DNA of 64,000 bases from PALSA-1003 sp963741315 (GTDB lineage: Bacteria > Pseudomonadota > Gammaproteobacteria > Burkholderiales > Casimicrobiaceae), in the NCBI GenBank assembly GCA_963741315.1, contig CAVUHK010000001.1, positions 248,001-312,000 of the forward strand. The letters run 5' to 3'. The notes beneath the pieces were generated by a model. The model saw only the letters and a list, made by a program, of their open reading frames with translations. It was not told the DNA's origin and did not search any database. Shown in pieces: positions 44,196 through 53,258 of the stretch. How positions within the stretch are numbered: the stretch's first letter is position 1; each line of letters starts with the position of its first letter. The position numbers were made by a program, and so were the translations under genes.

Positions 44196-46096
44196 GATAC
44201 CGCGAGCCGTTCGGGCACGGTGCGTGGCGCGGTCGCGACGCCGCCCGCCTCGACGAGCGCCGCGTTCCACTCCGCGGTGGTGGCGTTCCAGGCGACGCAG
44301 TGCGCGCGTGCAACACCCGCCAGCCGCTCGGGCAGAGCCCCCAACGCGGAAGCGACGATGGCGGCGCCGGAGGCCAATGCGACCGACAGCGTGTATGAAT
44401 ACGATTCGGGCACCTGCGCCGGAAACCAGATGACGTCGGGACGCTCGGCCGCGATGAGTGCCGGCAGGTCCACCTCGGCGTATTGCCCGTGGATCGACAG
44501 CGCGGCCTGGGGCCATTGCGGCACGGGTTCGGTCGTACCGCCCAACACGCGAAACGATAGCGGCAGACCGCGAGAGCGCGCATCGAGCGCGCACGCCGTT
44601 ACCACGCGCAGGCCCTTTTCCGGCGACAGGCTGCCCAGCGTCAGGACGCGCACGACCTGTGGCGAGGGCGCGGGCGCGGACTCCGCGTGCGGAAGGACTA
44701 CGGTGGCCACGTCCGGAAAGTAGCGTGCGATGCGCAGCGCGACGTCGCGCGAGGGCGCAAACACGCGCTCCGCATTGCGCAGCAGCGTGCCGAATGCGGC
44801 GCGCCAATCGCCGATGTCGAGCCCCCACTGGCTGGGACGGCGACTGATGCAGGCGGCACAACCGGCGGTGTCGGGCTCGCCGCAGTAAGCGCCGTCCTCG
44901 GTCACCATGTGATACTGCGGGCAGGCCGCGTAGTAGTCGTGAAGGGTGCAGTCGTAGGGCACCTTCGCCGCCGCGGGCAGGTCCAGCACCGCGCGCGGCA
45001 ATCCGTGCACGTGATGAAAGTGGATGCGCGCCAGGCCCAGCGTGCCGAGCAACGACACCAGCGCCGGCAGCTCCTGCGGCAGCGTGAAATAGAGCGCGAA
45101 ACCCTCGCCCGATGCGGGCCACGACAGCTTGACGGTGTCGCCACCCGCGGGTTCGAGCAGCAGCACGTCGCAACGATCGCCCGCGAGCGCTGCGAGTTCA
45201 TTCATGTGCCGGCGAATGCCGCCGCCCCAAGCATGCGCGATGAACAGCAGCAGGTGCCGTGGCGACTCGGCGAGCCGGAGCAGGTCCACGCGGCGTTGAT
45301 AAGGACGCGCAGGGTCGCGCAGGACGAGCCCCGCGCGTTCGGCGCGATAGTGGGGAAAGCGCAGGTCGAGCGCCGCGTCAGCCTGCGCTGCACGATCGCG
45401 ATCCATGTCGGCACCGTGCGCCGCGGGTGGCCTCGCGCCAACGAAAACGTCGGCAGCCAGCACATGCCGGAATCCGGCACTCCTTGCACGCAGGCCGAAT
45501 TCCTCGGCGATGCCGTGATCATCGTCCAATGGGCCGACGGCAAACTCGCCGACGGCAGCGAGGCATTCGCGTCGATAGTAGACGCACGGCCCGAAAGACA
45601 GCGGCAGATCGACTGCGCTGCCGGCATTTGCCCGGCGGAACAGCAGATCCAGCGTTGCGGTCGAATGTCCAGGCGGAAGGATATTGGCGACTCCCGTGCG
45701 CGGGTAACCCGCAACGCCGCCGCGGGCCGTGAACGGCACGATGGTGCCGACGTCGCCCCCTGCGGCGGCGTACCCGGCGAGCCGGTCGAGCCAGTCGTTG
45801 CTGACCTCGCAGGTGCTTTCCAGGACGACGAGATCGCGTCCGACTTCCCGATGCAACGCGGCCGCGCGATTGAGTGCGCCGGCCATGCCGTGCGACTCAG
45901 GGGAATCGAGCAGCACGATGCGGCCTTCGCGCACGAGCTCGCGCAGCCATGCCGCGAGGCCCGCTTCCACTGTCGCGTCGCTGACGACGACGAGCTCAAA
46001 TGGCGCCTGCTGCCGTGCGGCCAGAATGCTTTCGATGCACCGACGCGCACCGTCGGCGCCTTGCCGGACCACGACCGCGATGTCGATGCAATTCAC
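44192..46096 (-). CDS. Two-domain glycosyltransferase (GT2-like + GT4)
   Basis: GTG 46096 (MNCIDIAVVVRQGADG) overlaps the preceding stop as GTGA, giving 634 residues. The N-terminal GT2-like part has IAVVVRQGADGARRCIESILA and GDVGTIVPFTARGG; the C-terminal GT4 part has LFIAHAWGGGIRRHMNELA, YDCTLHDYYAACPQYHM, RVFAPSRDVALRIARYFP and LTLGSLSPEKGLRV. A Cys cluster (CGEPDTAGCAACISRRPSQWG) is the small insert often seen in GT4 members of this kind. It lies between a methyltransferase and another GT2-GT4 protein, so it builds a modified surface glycan. Confidence 0.82.
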   Translation of the reverse strand: MNCIDIAVVVRQGADGARRCIESILAARQQAPFELVVVSDATVEAGLAAWLRELVREGRIVLLDSPESHGMAGALNRAAALHREVGRDLVVLESTCEVSNDWLDRLAGYAAAGGDVGTIVPFTARGGVAGYPRTGVANILPPGHSTATLDLLFRRANAGSAVDLPLSFGPCVYYRRECLAAVGEFAVGPLDDDHGIAEEFGLRARSAGFRHVLAADVFVGARPPAAHGADMDRDRAAQADAALDLRFPHYRAERAGLVLRDPARPYQRRVDLLRLAESPRHLLLFIAHAWGGGIRRHMNELAALAGDRCDVLLLEPAGGDTVKLSWPASGEGFALYFTLPQELPALVSLLGTLGLARIHFHHVHGLPRAVLDLPAAAKVPYDCTLHDYYAACPQYHMVTEDGAYCGEPDTAGCAACISRRPSQWGLDIGDWRAAFGTLLRNAERVFAPSRDVALRIARYFPDVATVVLPHAESAPAPSPQVVRVLTLGSLSPEKGLRVVTACALDARSRGLPLSFRVLGGTTEPVPQWPQAALSIHGQYAEVDLPALIAAERPDVIWFPAQVPESYSYTLSVALASGAAIVASALGALPERLAGVARAHCVAWNATTAEWNAALVEAGGVATAPRTVPERLAVS

Positions 46097-47148
46097 GACC
46101 GGTCCGGTCCGATACTCTGCCTGGCACGGCTGACAGGCCAGCGCAGCCAACCTCGCCACGTCTCGCGAAACTGCAGGCGCGACCGGGTCTCGCTCAAGGC
46201 TCCAGAGAGCTGCGCGGCCACGCGCGCACCTTCATCGCGGGTGCGAAGGACCTCGGCTTCGAGCTCCGCCACCCGCGCGCGCGACTGCGCCAGGTCGTTG
46301 ACTGCCGCGACCAGCTCGGCAAGTCGCGATTCGCCGATCTTGCGCGCGTCGAGCTCGTCGTAATAGAGGTGCTTTTCCGCGAGCAGCGCGCGCTCGTAGT
46401 CGCGGTAGAGCGATTGCGCACCGTCGTCGAAAAGCGAGAACGGCGGCAACGATGGCAAGGTTGCATTCGCCGCGCCACAGACAACGACAAAGTACATCGG
46501 CGGCGCCGGCACCGACGGGTGCGTTACCTGGTCGTCGGCGAGAGTGACCAGTTCGGTACCCGGCGCTGGGCCCGCGACTTCGCTCCAGAGTAGCGATTGC
46601 GCGAGTACACGTTGCCCGTACCAGTCCTGCTGCGGAAACCGAGGCATGAGCATCGCGGCAAGTTCATCGCGGGTGAGCTCGCGCACGTGAAACTTGTTGG
46701 AGTAGCCGGTTTCTTCCGAGTAGATCGCCTTGTTGGGCGACGATATGATCAACGTCCCACCCGGCGCCAGAACGCGTCGAAACTCGGCGAGCATCGCTTC
46801 CTGTCCTTCGAGATGTTCGATCGTTTCGAAGGACACGATCAGGTCGACGCTCTGTGGTGCCAGCGGCAGGGACACGCACGACGCCTGCACATAACGCAGA
46901 TTCGGCCGCGCCCTGTAGCGCTGTACCGCGTGGTCGATGGCGGCGCGATCGACGTCGACACCGATCACCTCGGCTGCGGCGCCGGCCAGTAGCCAGCTGC
47001 CGTAGCCTTCGCCGCAGGCGGCGTCGAGGACACGCCGGCCTCGCGCGGCGGTAAGCGCGATGCAATAGCGATGCCAATGCTCGTACCAGATCGCGCCACG
47101 GACCTCGGGCGTGAAGCGTTCACCGGTAAATGGAAGGGGCGCGGTCAA
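46093..47148 (-). CDS. SAM-dependent methyltransferase with C-terminal coiled coil
   Basis: A 351-residue protein. The conserved N-terminus PFTGERFTPEVRGAIWYEHWHRY points to a start at TTG 47148, with no strong ribosome site. The SAM-binding motif is RVLDAACGEGYGSWLLA, with SFETIEHLEGQEAMLAEFRRV. The C-terminus (about 285-335) is a coiled coil (AELVAAVNDLAQSRARVAELEAEV), common in chain-length-terminating or glycan-capping methyltransferases. It is the first gene of the glycosyltransferase operon and may methylate a polysaccharide chain; inferred from context. Confidence 0.8.
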   Translation of the reverse strand: MTAPLPFTGERFTPEVRGAIWYEHWHRYCIALTAARGRRVLDAACGEGYGSWLLAGAAAEVIGVDVDRAAIDHAVQRYRARPNLRYVQASCVSLPLAPQSVDLIVSFETIEHLEGQEAMLAEFRRVLAPGGTLIISSPNKAIYSEETGYSNKFHVRELTRDELAAMLMPRFPQQDWYGQRVLAQSLLWSEVAGPAPGTELVTLADDQVTHPSVPAPPMYFVVVCGAANATLPSLPPFSLFDDGAQSLYRDYERALLAEKHLYYDELDARKIGESRLAELVAAVNDLAQSRARVAELEAEVLRTRDEGARVAAQLSGALSETRSRLQFRETWRGWLRWPVSRARQSIGPDRS

Positions 47149-47252
47149 TGGGGGCAGGGCGTGGGATGCTTGCGACCGGACGCATGAGACGCGCGCCGCT
47201 GCGCAAAGGGCCGTCCATTTTACGCCGGCGGAGGTAGCCGGTCCAAACCGCC

Positions 47253-48110
47253 TCAGGTGAGGTCCAACAACACCGGCTGGTGGTCCGATGCCTGCGTCTT
47301 CTGGTCGACGCGGACCGCGCGCACGCGTGGCGCCAGGTCGGACGACACGAAAATGAAATCGCAGTGCAGTTCGGGCTCGTCCGGCACCTGCTTTTCATAG
47401 ATCTTGAACGTGGACGCGTGCGCCACGCCGGGGTGCGCAACCTCCCAGGCATCGCGCAGCGGCGGCGTTCTGTCGGCAAAGGGAGCGCTCATCCGCGCGT
47501 GCAGCGGATCGTCGGGTTCGAGATTGAAATCGCCGGTGATGATCGTGGCAGCGGGCCGCGGCCGGGTATGGAACGGACCGCCCGAAGTGTCGACGATGCC
47601 GCCCTGCCGCGCGTGGCCGCTGCCTTCGGCGTAGATCGTCCGCAGCGCCTCGACCTGCGCGCTGCGCTTCACCTTGCCGTAATACTCGAGATGCGTCGTG
47701 ATCACACGCACCGGCCCGGACGCGGTGTCGATCACGGCTTCCACCGCGATGCGCGGCATGCCGTTGATGCCCGGGTCGACTGGATACGGCAGCAGATGGC
47801 GGAATACCTGTCCCACCGGCAGGCGCGACAGGATCATGTTGCCGAAGTGGCGGCGCGCGCCGGCGGGTGCGGGCACGTCGACGGCAACGCCGGGCACCGG
47901 CGCGTAACCGGGCAGCAATCGCGCGAGTTCGGCGAACTGGTTTTCGCCGCGACTGCCGGCCAGCAGCGGATCCGGATAGTTGTTGGCGATTTCCTGCAGG
48001 CACAGCACGTCGAAGTCGGCGATCGCCCTCGCGTGCTTCACGATCCGCGCCGGATCGACCTTGCCGTCGACACCGCGGCACCATTGCACATTCCACGTGA
48101 TCAGTTTCAT
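47253..48110 (-). CDS. Endonuclease/exonuclease/phosphatase (EEP) family hydrolase
   Basis: A 285-residue EEP-superfamily hydrolase. Motifs: ITWNVQWCRG (Asn), FDVLCLQEIANNY (Glu), VRVITTHLEYYGK (His), IITGDFNLEPDD (Asp-x-Asn) and ASDHQPVLLDL (Asp-His). There is no signal peptide, so it is cytosolic. Its position, seven bases after the last Ugp-like permease gene on the same strand, suggests it acts on an imported phosphodiester, where the GDPD UgpQ would be expected. A DNA-repair nuclease is the alternative. Confidence 0.82.
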   Translation of the reverse strand: MKLITWNVQWCRGVDGKVDPARIVKHARAIADFDVLCLQEIANNYPDPLLAGSRGENQFAELARLLPGYAPVPGVAVDVPAPAGARRHFGNMILSRLPVGQVFRHLLPYPVDPGINGMPRIAVEAVIDTASGPVRVITTHLEYYGKVKRSAQVEALRTIYAEGSGHARQGGIVDTSGGPFHTRPRPAATIITGDFNLEPDDPLHARMSAPFADRTPPLRDAWEVAHPGVAHASTFKIYEKQVPDEPELHCDFIFVSSDLAPRVRAVRVDQKTQASDHQPVLLDLT

Positions 48111-48117
48111 CGCGTAT

Positions 48118-48948
48118 TCACCTTATTCCGGCTCGCATGAAGGATTGGACGAATTGCCGCTGGAAGAGCAGGAACGCGATCAGCAATGGCGCGGTGGTCA
48201 GCAGTGTCGCCGCCGTGATGATCGACCAGTCGATGCCCTGGTCGGTCGACGAGAACACCTGCAGGCCGACCGTCAACGGTCGCGACTCGACCGAATTGGT
48301 GATGATCAGCGGCCAGAGGAAATTGTTCCAGTGGTAGCTCACGCTCACCAGCGCGTAGGCCAGGTATACCGGCCTCGCCAGCGGCACGTAGACCTTCCAT
48401 AGCACCTGCAGCGGCGTGCATCCTTCCATGCGCGCAGCCTCGTCGAGTTCCCGCGGCACCGTCTTGAAGGTCTGGCGCAACAGGAAGATGCCGAAGGCGC
48501 TGGCCATGTACGGCAGGCCGATGGCGACGATGGTGTCGCGCAGACCCAGCGCACTCATGGTGCGATAGTTTTCGACCAGCAGCACGTCCGGCATCACCAT
48601 CAACTGCACCAGCACCAGCGCGAAGAGCACGTTGCGCCCGGGAAATTCGAAACGTGCGAAAGCGTACGCAGCCAGCGTGCACAGCACCAGCTGCGCCGCC
48701 AGGATCATCGCGCACAGGACGATCGTGTTCAGGAAATAGCGCGCGAACGGTGCCGCATGCCATGCCTTGACGAAATTCTCGAGCGTCAGTGGCGCGCTCG
48801 GGACGAAGTGCGTCGCGAACTCGCCCGGATGAAACGCGGTCCAGATCGCATAGGCCAGCGGCAGTATCCACAGCAGGCCGAGCAGCCATGCAGCGATGGT
48901 CTCGACGCCGCGCGCGACGCCACGAGCTTCGTAGGCGTGGACGTTCAC
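48118..48948 (-). CDS. ugpE: Ugp-like ABC importer permease (UgpE type)
   Basis: A 276-residue permease with six membrane helices. GTG 48948 overlaps the preceding stop as GTGA. The binding-protein-dependent transport signature EAARMEGCTPLQVLWKVYVPLARP is in the fourth cytoplasmic loop, and ENFVKAWHAAPFARYFLNTI starts the permease core. With the neighbouring UgpA, UgpB and UgpC types it forms a CUT1-class importer for glycerol-3-phosphate or a related compound; substrate specificity is not proved by sequence. Confidence 0.8.
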   Translation of the reverse strand: MNVHAYEARGVARGVETIAAWLLGLLWILPLAYAIWTAFHPGEFATHFVPSAPLTLENFVKAWHAAPFARYFLNTIVLCAMILAAQLVLCTLAAYAFARFEFPGRNVLFALVLVQLMVMPDVLLVENYRTMSALGLRDTIVAIGLPYMASAFGIFLLRQTFKTVPRELDEAARMEGCTPLQVLWKVYVPLARPVYLAYALVSVSYHWNNFLWPLIITNSVESRPLTVGLQVFSSTDQGIDWSIITAATLLTTAPLLIAFLLFQRQFVQSFMRAGIR

Positions 48949-49820
48949 TGGTAATGCACCTTGCGCTCGAGGAACCAGAATTGCGCCAGCGCGGCACTGC
49001 CGAGCAGGACCAGCAGCACCATGGTCAAGGTCGCGGCGTACGCCGAGTCCCAGAAGCGAAAGCCGATTTCGTAGATGTAGTAGAGCAGCAGTTCGGTCGC
49101 GTTGTCGGGCCCGCCGCGGGTCATCACGACGACGTGATCGACCAGCCGAAAGCCGTTGATCACCGCGTTGACCAGCACGAACAACGTGGTCGGCATCAGC
49201 AGCGGGAAAGTCACGCGTCGAAAGAAGTACCAGCGCGAGGCGCCTTCGATCGCCGCGGCTTCGGCCAGGTGCGGCGACATCTGCTGCAGCGCGGCCAGGT
49301 AGAAGATCATGAAGAAGCCGGCTTCTTTCCACACCGCGACCACCATCAGGCAGACTAGCGCCGTACTCTTGCTGCCCAGCCAGTTGTGTGCGGGCAGGCC
49401 AAACGCGCCGGTGAATTGCTCGAGCAACCCGTACTGCGGCGTGAAGAAGAAAAGCCAGATGTTCGCAACCGCGATCATCGGCAGGACGGTCGGCGTGAAA
49501 TACGCGAGGCGCAGGAAGCCGCGCCCCGCCAGCTTGCCGTTGACCCAGACCGCCATGACCAGCGCGAGCCCGATCGCCAGCGGGATCGTGCCGGCCGCAT
49601 ACCAGAGATTGTTGGTTAGCGACTGCCAGAAGATCGGGTCATCGACGAGCTGCCGGTAGTTGTCGAGGCCGACGAACACCGACGGCCTTGTGCCTTTGGG
49701 CGTCGAACCGAAGCTATGCCAGAAGGTGGCGACTGCCGGGTAGTGCGTGAACAGCGCGAGCAGCGCCGCCGAGGGCAGGAGCAGCAGCCAGCCGTGCAAC
49801 CAGGCTGAAGTGCGCGTCAT
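48945..49820 (-). CDS. ugpA: Ugp-like ABC importer permease (UgpA type)
   Basis: A 291-residue permease with six helices. The transport signature EAAAIEGASRWYFFRRVTFPLLMP is in the cytoplasmic coupling loop. The N-terminus MTRTSAWLHGWLLLLPSAALLAL opens with the first helix. ATG 49820 follows an unremarkable ribosome site 123 bases after ugpB. It pairs with the UgpE-type permease in a heterodimer. Confidence 0.8.
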   Translation of the reverse strand: MTRTSAWLHGWLLLLPSAALLALFTHYPAVATFWHSFGSTPKGTRPSVFVGLDNYRQLVDDPIFWQSLTNNLWYAAGTIPLAIGLALVMAVWVNGKLAGRGFLRLAYFTPTVLPMIAVANIWLFFFTPQYGLLEQFTGAFGLPAHNWLGSKSTALVCLMVVAVWKEAGFFMIFYLAALQQMSPHLAEAAAIEGASRWYFFRRVTFPLLMPTTLFVLVNAVINGFRLVDHVVVMTRGGPDNATELLLYYIYEIGFRFWDSAYAATLTMVLLVLLGSAALAQFWFLERKVHYQ

Positions 49821-49942
49821 TTCCGGACGTGGCGGTGGCGCTGCACGGTGTTCTCGCTCACCCCGGCCCCTCTCCCGAGGGGAGCGGGGTTCGTCGCGAG
49901 TTCATGACGCGCAGGTGGTCCGGGGTGCGTCGCACATCGCCG

Positions 49943-51235
49943 CTACTTGCGAAACGGCCGCAGCAGCCGATCCGCCTCGCGCTGCGCATCGCTCATCGCC
50001 TGCGCCGCCGGTTTGGTTCCCGTCAACGCCGCCTGCAGCCCGTCGTTGAACGCCTTGGTGACGCGCTGGTTGTCGTGCGTCGAGAATTCGGCGACGGCGT
50101 ACTGGAGCTGGTCGCGCGCCACCGCCGCGGGCGGAAAGTCGGCAACGTACTTCTTCATCGCCGGCGTATCCCAGGCATCGGGCCGCACCGCCACGTAACC
50201 GGTGTCGATGCCCCATTGCGCCGCGCGCGAGGGCGCCGTGATCCATTTGACGAAGCGGAACGCCGCGGCCTGCTGTTCGGGTTTGGCCTGCTTGAACATG
50301 TAGAAATTACCGCCGCCGGTCGGGCTGCCGCGGCGCTTGCTCGCCGGCAGCATCGCCACGCCGAAATCGAATTTGGCGTTGCTGCGCACGTTGGTCAGGT
50401 TGCCGGTCGTCGTCCACATCATCGCGACCTTGCGCTCGAAGAAGTCCTTCGGCGTGGTACCCCATTCGATGATGCCTTCGGGCTGCACCTTGTATTTGCT
50501 GGTCAGGTCGATCCAGTACTGCAGCGCTTCGACGACCGCCGGCTTGTCGAAGTAGGTCTCGGTTCCCGCCGCGTTCATCAGGATCGCGTCGTTGGGCGTG
50601 GAGAGCCCCTGGAACAGCCAGTACGGAAAGCCGGACGACGGAATCTGCACGCCCCACTGCGTCACTTTGCCGGAGGCGTCGCGCTTGGTCAGTTTCTGGC
50701 CGTACTCGGCCATTTCCTTCCAGGTCGCGGGCGGTTTGTTCGGATCGAGGCCGGCCTCCTTGAACAACTCCTTGTTGTAGTAGAGCACGATGGTCGAGCG
50801 CTGGAACGGAATGCCCCAGGTTTTGCCACCGGTCTGGCTGTTCTCCATGAAGGCCGGGTAGAAACCCTTGAGCCACGCCTGATCTTCCGGCGTCTTGATG
50901 AACGAGTCGAAGGGCACGACTGCGTCTTCGTCGATGAGCGTGTACATGTCGGTCGACAGCAGCACCGACATGGTCGGCGCGTCGTTGCTCTTGACCGCAG
51001 TCAGCGCCTTGACGATCGAATCCTGATAGCTGCCCGAGTAGATCGGCTTGATCTTGATGCCGGGATTCTCTTTCTCGAAATCGGCCGCGAAACCGTCGAT
51101 GAGCTTGGTGATCGGTCCGCCCACCGCCACCGGGTAGTAGAACGAGACCTCGACCGGCGCCTGTGCCGAGGCAACCAACGCGAACGCCGCGATTGCGGCG
51201 CTGGCGAACCAGCGCGCTGCTGTGGTGAATTTCAT
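49943..51235 (-). CDS. ugpB: Ugp-like substrate-binding protein (UgpB type)
   Basis: A 430-residue periplasmic binding protein with signal peptide (AARWFASAAIAAFALVASAQA). The mature protein begins with VEVSFYYPVAVGGPITKLID and has the solute-binding protein 1-type segments FEKENPGIKIKPIYSGSYQD, TMSVLLSTDMYTL, WGIPFQRSTIVLYYNKELFKE and WGIDTGYVAVRPDAWD. The family binds glycerol-3-phosphate, glycerophosphodiesters or sugars; the ligand is inferred only from operon makeup. The operon order on this strand is C-B-A-E and then the EEP hydrolase. Confidence 0.8.
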   Translation of the reverse strand: MKFTTAARWFASAAIAAFALVASAQAPVEVSFYYPVAVGGPITKLIDGFAADFEKENPGIKIKPIYSGSYQDSIVKALTAVKSNDAPTMSVLLSTDMYTLIDEDAVVPFDSFIKTPEDQAWLKGFYPAFMENSQTGGKTWGIPFQRSTIVLYYNKELFKEAGLDPNKPPATWKEMAEYGQKLTKRDASGKVTQWGVQIPSSGFPYWLFQGLSTPNDAILMNAAGTETYFDKPAVVEALQYWIDLTSKYKVQPEGIIEWGTTPKDFFERKVAMMWTTTGNLTNVRSNAKFDFGVAMLPASKRRGSPTGGGNFYMFKQAKPEQQAAAFRFVKWITAPSRAAQWGIDTGYVAVRPDAWDTPAMKKYVADFPPAAVARDQLQYAVAEFSTHDNQRVTKAFNDGLQAALTGTKPAAQAMSDAQREADRLLRPFRK

Positions 51236-51268
51236 TATGCCTTTCTCCTCTAAAGTGAAACGTTGTTC

Positions 51269-52363
51269 CTAAGCGATCATCGTCGCTGAGTGTTGATTGG
51301 CATCGACATCCTGACGCACGCCATCGCTGCCGTTGAAAAAATGCAACGCACCGCGCGCCCAGCCCAGGCGCGTGCCATCGCCACGGCGCAGGCCCACGCG
51401 GCCATCGACGCGCGCGGTCAGCAGTTCGCTGCCCACGCGGCAGGTCAATAGCGAATCGGCGCCCAGATACTCGACGTTCTCGACGCGCACCTCGACGCCG
51501 TCGACACCGCCCATGACGACGTGCTCGGGACGCACGCCCAGCGTGGCATTCGCAAGCGCGCCGGGTGCGACCGCGGGGCCGGCAGTGCCTGCGATCACGG
51601 CGCCCGACGCGCCGGCTTCAAGCTTCAGCAGGTTCATCGGCGGCGTGCCGATGAAACGCGCCACGAACACATTCGCCGGAGTCTCGTACAGGTCGGCGGG
51701 CGCGCCATTCTGCACGATGCGCCCTCCGGAAAGTAGAATCACGCGATCCGCCATCGACATGGCCTCGACCTGGTCGTGCGTCACGTACACCATGGTCACG
51801 CCCAGTTCGCGCTGCAGATTGCGGATCTCCTGGCGCATCTCCTGACGCAGTTGCGCATCGAGATTCGAAAGCGGCTCGTCCATCAGGCACACCGGTGCCT
51901 CGGCAATGATCGCGCGGCCGAGTGCGACGCGCTGCTGCTGTCCGCCAGAGAGCTGCCCGGGCCGGCGTTCGAGCAGCGTCGACAGGCCAAGCAGCGCGGC
52001 GACCCGCTTCAGGCGCGCTTCGCGTTCCGCGTCCCCGACTTTGCGCACGCGCAGGCCGAAGACAATGTTCTCGGCGACCGAGAGGTGCGGGAACAAGGCG
52101 TACGACTGGAACACCATCGCGATGTTGCGCTGCGCCGGCGACAGGTTCGTGACGTCCTTGCCGCCGATCAGGATGCGCCCGGTATCGGCTCGGTCGAGGC
52201 CGGCGATCAGGCGCAACGTGGTCGACTTGCCGCAGCCGGACGGGCCCAGCAGCACGTTGAGCGTTCCCGGGTCGAGTGCAAAGGACACGTTGTCCACCGC
52301 GCGCACTTGTGTCGCGGCGGTCGTCCAGTGCTTGCTCACGTTCTCGACGGCAATCGCCGACAC
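51269..52363 (-). CDS. ugpC: Ugp-like ABC importer ATP-binding protein (UgpC/MalK type)
   Basis: A 364-residue ATPase. GTG 52363 has GGGGGAG just upstream and starts MSAIAVENVSKHW. Walker A is GPSGCGKSTTLRL, the signature LSGGQQQRVALGRA, Walker B VCLMDEPLSNLDAQLR, and the H-loop VYVTHDQVEAM. The C-terminal about 100 residues form the MalK/UgpC-type TOBE regulatory domain (LGVRPEHVVMGGVDGVEVRV). It powers the permeases downstream in the same operon and is the first gene. Confidence 0.88.
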   Translation of the reverse strand: MSAIAVENVSKHWTTAATQVRAVDNVSFALDPGTLNVLLGPSGCGKSTTLRLIAGLDRADTGRILIGGKDVTNLSPAQRNIAMVFQSYALFPHLSVAENIVFGLRVRKVGDAEREARLKRVAALLGLSTLLERRPGQLSGGQQQRVALGRAIIAEAPVCLMDEPLSNLDAQLRQEMRQEIRNLQRELGVTMVYVTHDQVEAMSMADRVILLSGGRIVQNGAPADLYETPANVFVARFIGTPPMNLLKLEAGASGAVIAGTAGPAVAPGALANATLGVRPEHVVMGGVDGVEVRVENVEYLGADSLLTCRVGSELLTARVDGRVGLRRGDGTRLGWARGALHFFNGSDGVRQDVDANQHSATMIA

Positions 52364-52447
52364 GGCTCCCCCTGTTACGCCATCCTGGCCATGCCCCGCG
52401 GCGTACGGGTCGCAATCATAGCAAAACAAGGCCCCGTGCCGGGAACG

Positions 52448-53242
52448 TCACGCGAAGAGCGTGGCGAGCGCGGCGCCCGGATCGGCGGCGCGCATGAACG
52501 CTTCGCCCACCAAGAACGCGTGCACGCCGTGGCTGCGCATGAGCTGGACATCGCCCGGCGCGAGAATGCCGCTTTCGGTAACGACGAGCCGGTCGGCGGG
52601 AATGCGCGGCAGCAGCCCCAGCGTCGTGTCCAGCGACACCTCGAAGGTGCGCAGGTTGCGATTGTTGATGCCGATCAGCGGTGTCTGGAGATTGAGCGCG
52701 CGCTCGAGTTCAGCGCCGTCGTGCGCCTCGACCAGAACCGCCATGTCCAGCGCGCGCGCGCACGCCTCGAGAGTTGCCAGCCGCGCGTCGTCGAGTGCCG
52801 CGACGATCAAAAGGATGCAGTCGGCGCCCAGCGCGCGCGCCTCGGCGATCTGGTATTCATCAATGATGAAATCCTTGCGCAGCGCCGGCAGCGCGCAGGC
52901 CGCGCGGGCGGCGGCCAGGAATTCCGGTGCGCCCTGGAAGTAGTCGCGATCGGTCAGCACCGACAGGCAGGTCGCGCCGCCGGCTTCGTAGCGCGCCGCA
53001 ATCGCGGGCGGATCGAAGATCGGTCGCAGCACACCCTTGCTGGGACTCGCCTTCTTGATCTCGGCGATGACCGCTGGCCGGCCTGCGGCAATCCTGGAGC
53101 GCAACGCGCCGACGAAGTCGCGTGGCGGCGGCATTGCGTCGGCATCGGCGCGTACGCGGATGTAGGGCCGGGCCACCTTCGCGGCGGCAATTTCGCGAGC
53201 CTTGGTGGCGAGAATCCGGCCGAGGATGTCGCGATCGCCCAT
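52448..53242 (-). CDS. trpC: Indole-3-glycerol-phosphate synthase
   Basis: A 264-residue TIM barrel catalysing the fifth step of tryptophan synthesis. Motifs: VIAEIKKASPSKG, LTDRDYFQGAPEFLAAARAA, LPALRKDFIIDEYQI, ILLIVAALDD, LVEAHDGAEL, IGINNRNLRTFEV and VTESGI. ATG 53242 lies 16 bases after the trpD stop. It is not fused to trpF. It forms a GDC block with trpD and trpG. Confidence 0.96.
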   Translation of the reverse strand: MGDRDILGRILATKAREIAAAKVARPYIRVRADADAMPPPRDFVGALRSRIAAGRPAVIAEIKKASPSKGVLRPIFDPPAIAARYEAGGATCLSVLTDRDYFQGAPEFLAAARAACALPALRKDFIIDEYQIAEARALGADCILLIVAALDDARLATLEACARALDMAVLVEAHDGAELERALNLQTPLIGINNRNLRTFEVSLDTTLGLLPRIPADRLVVTESGILAPGDVQLMRSHGVHAFLVGEAFMRAADPGAALATLFA

Positions 53243-53258
53243 GGCGGTGACCGGTCGA

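Noticed and set aside
44196..45173. N-terminal extension of the glycosyltransferase at 41622
   Set aside because: The extension is Arg/Ala-rich and overlaps the upstream glycosyltransferase gene; the GTGA overlap at 44192-44195 and conserved start argue for GTG 44195.
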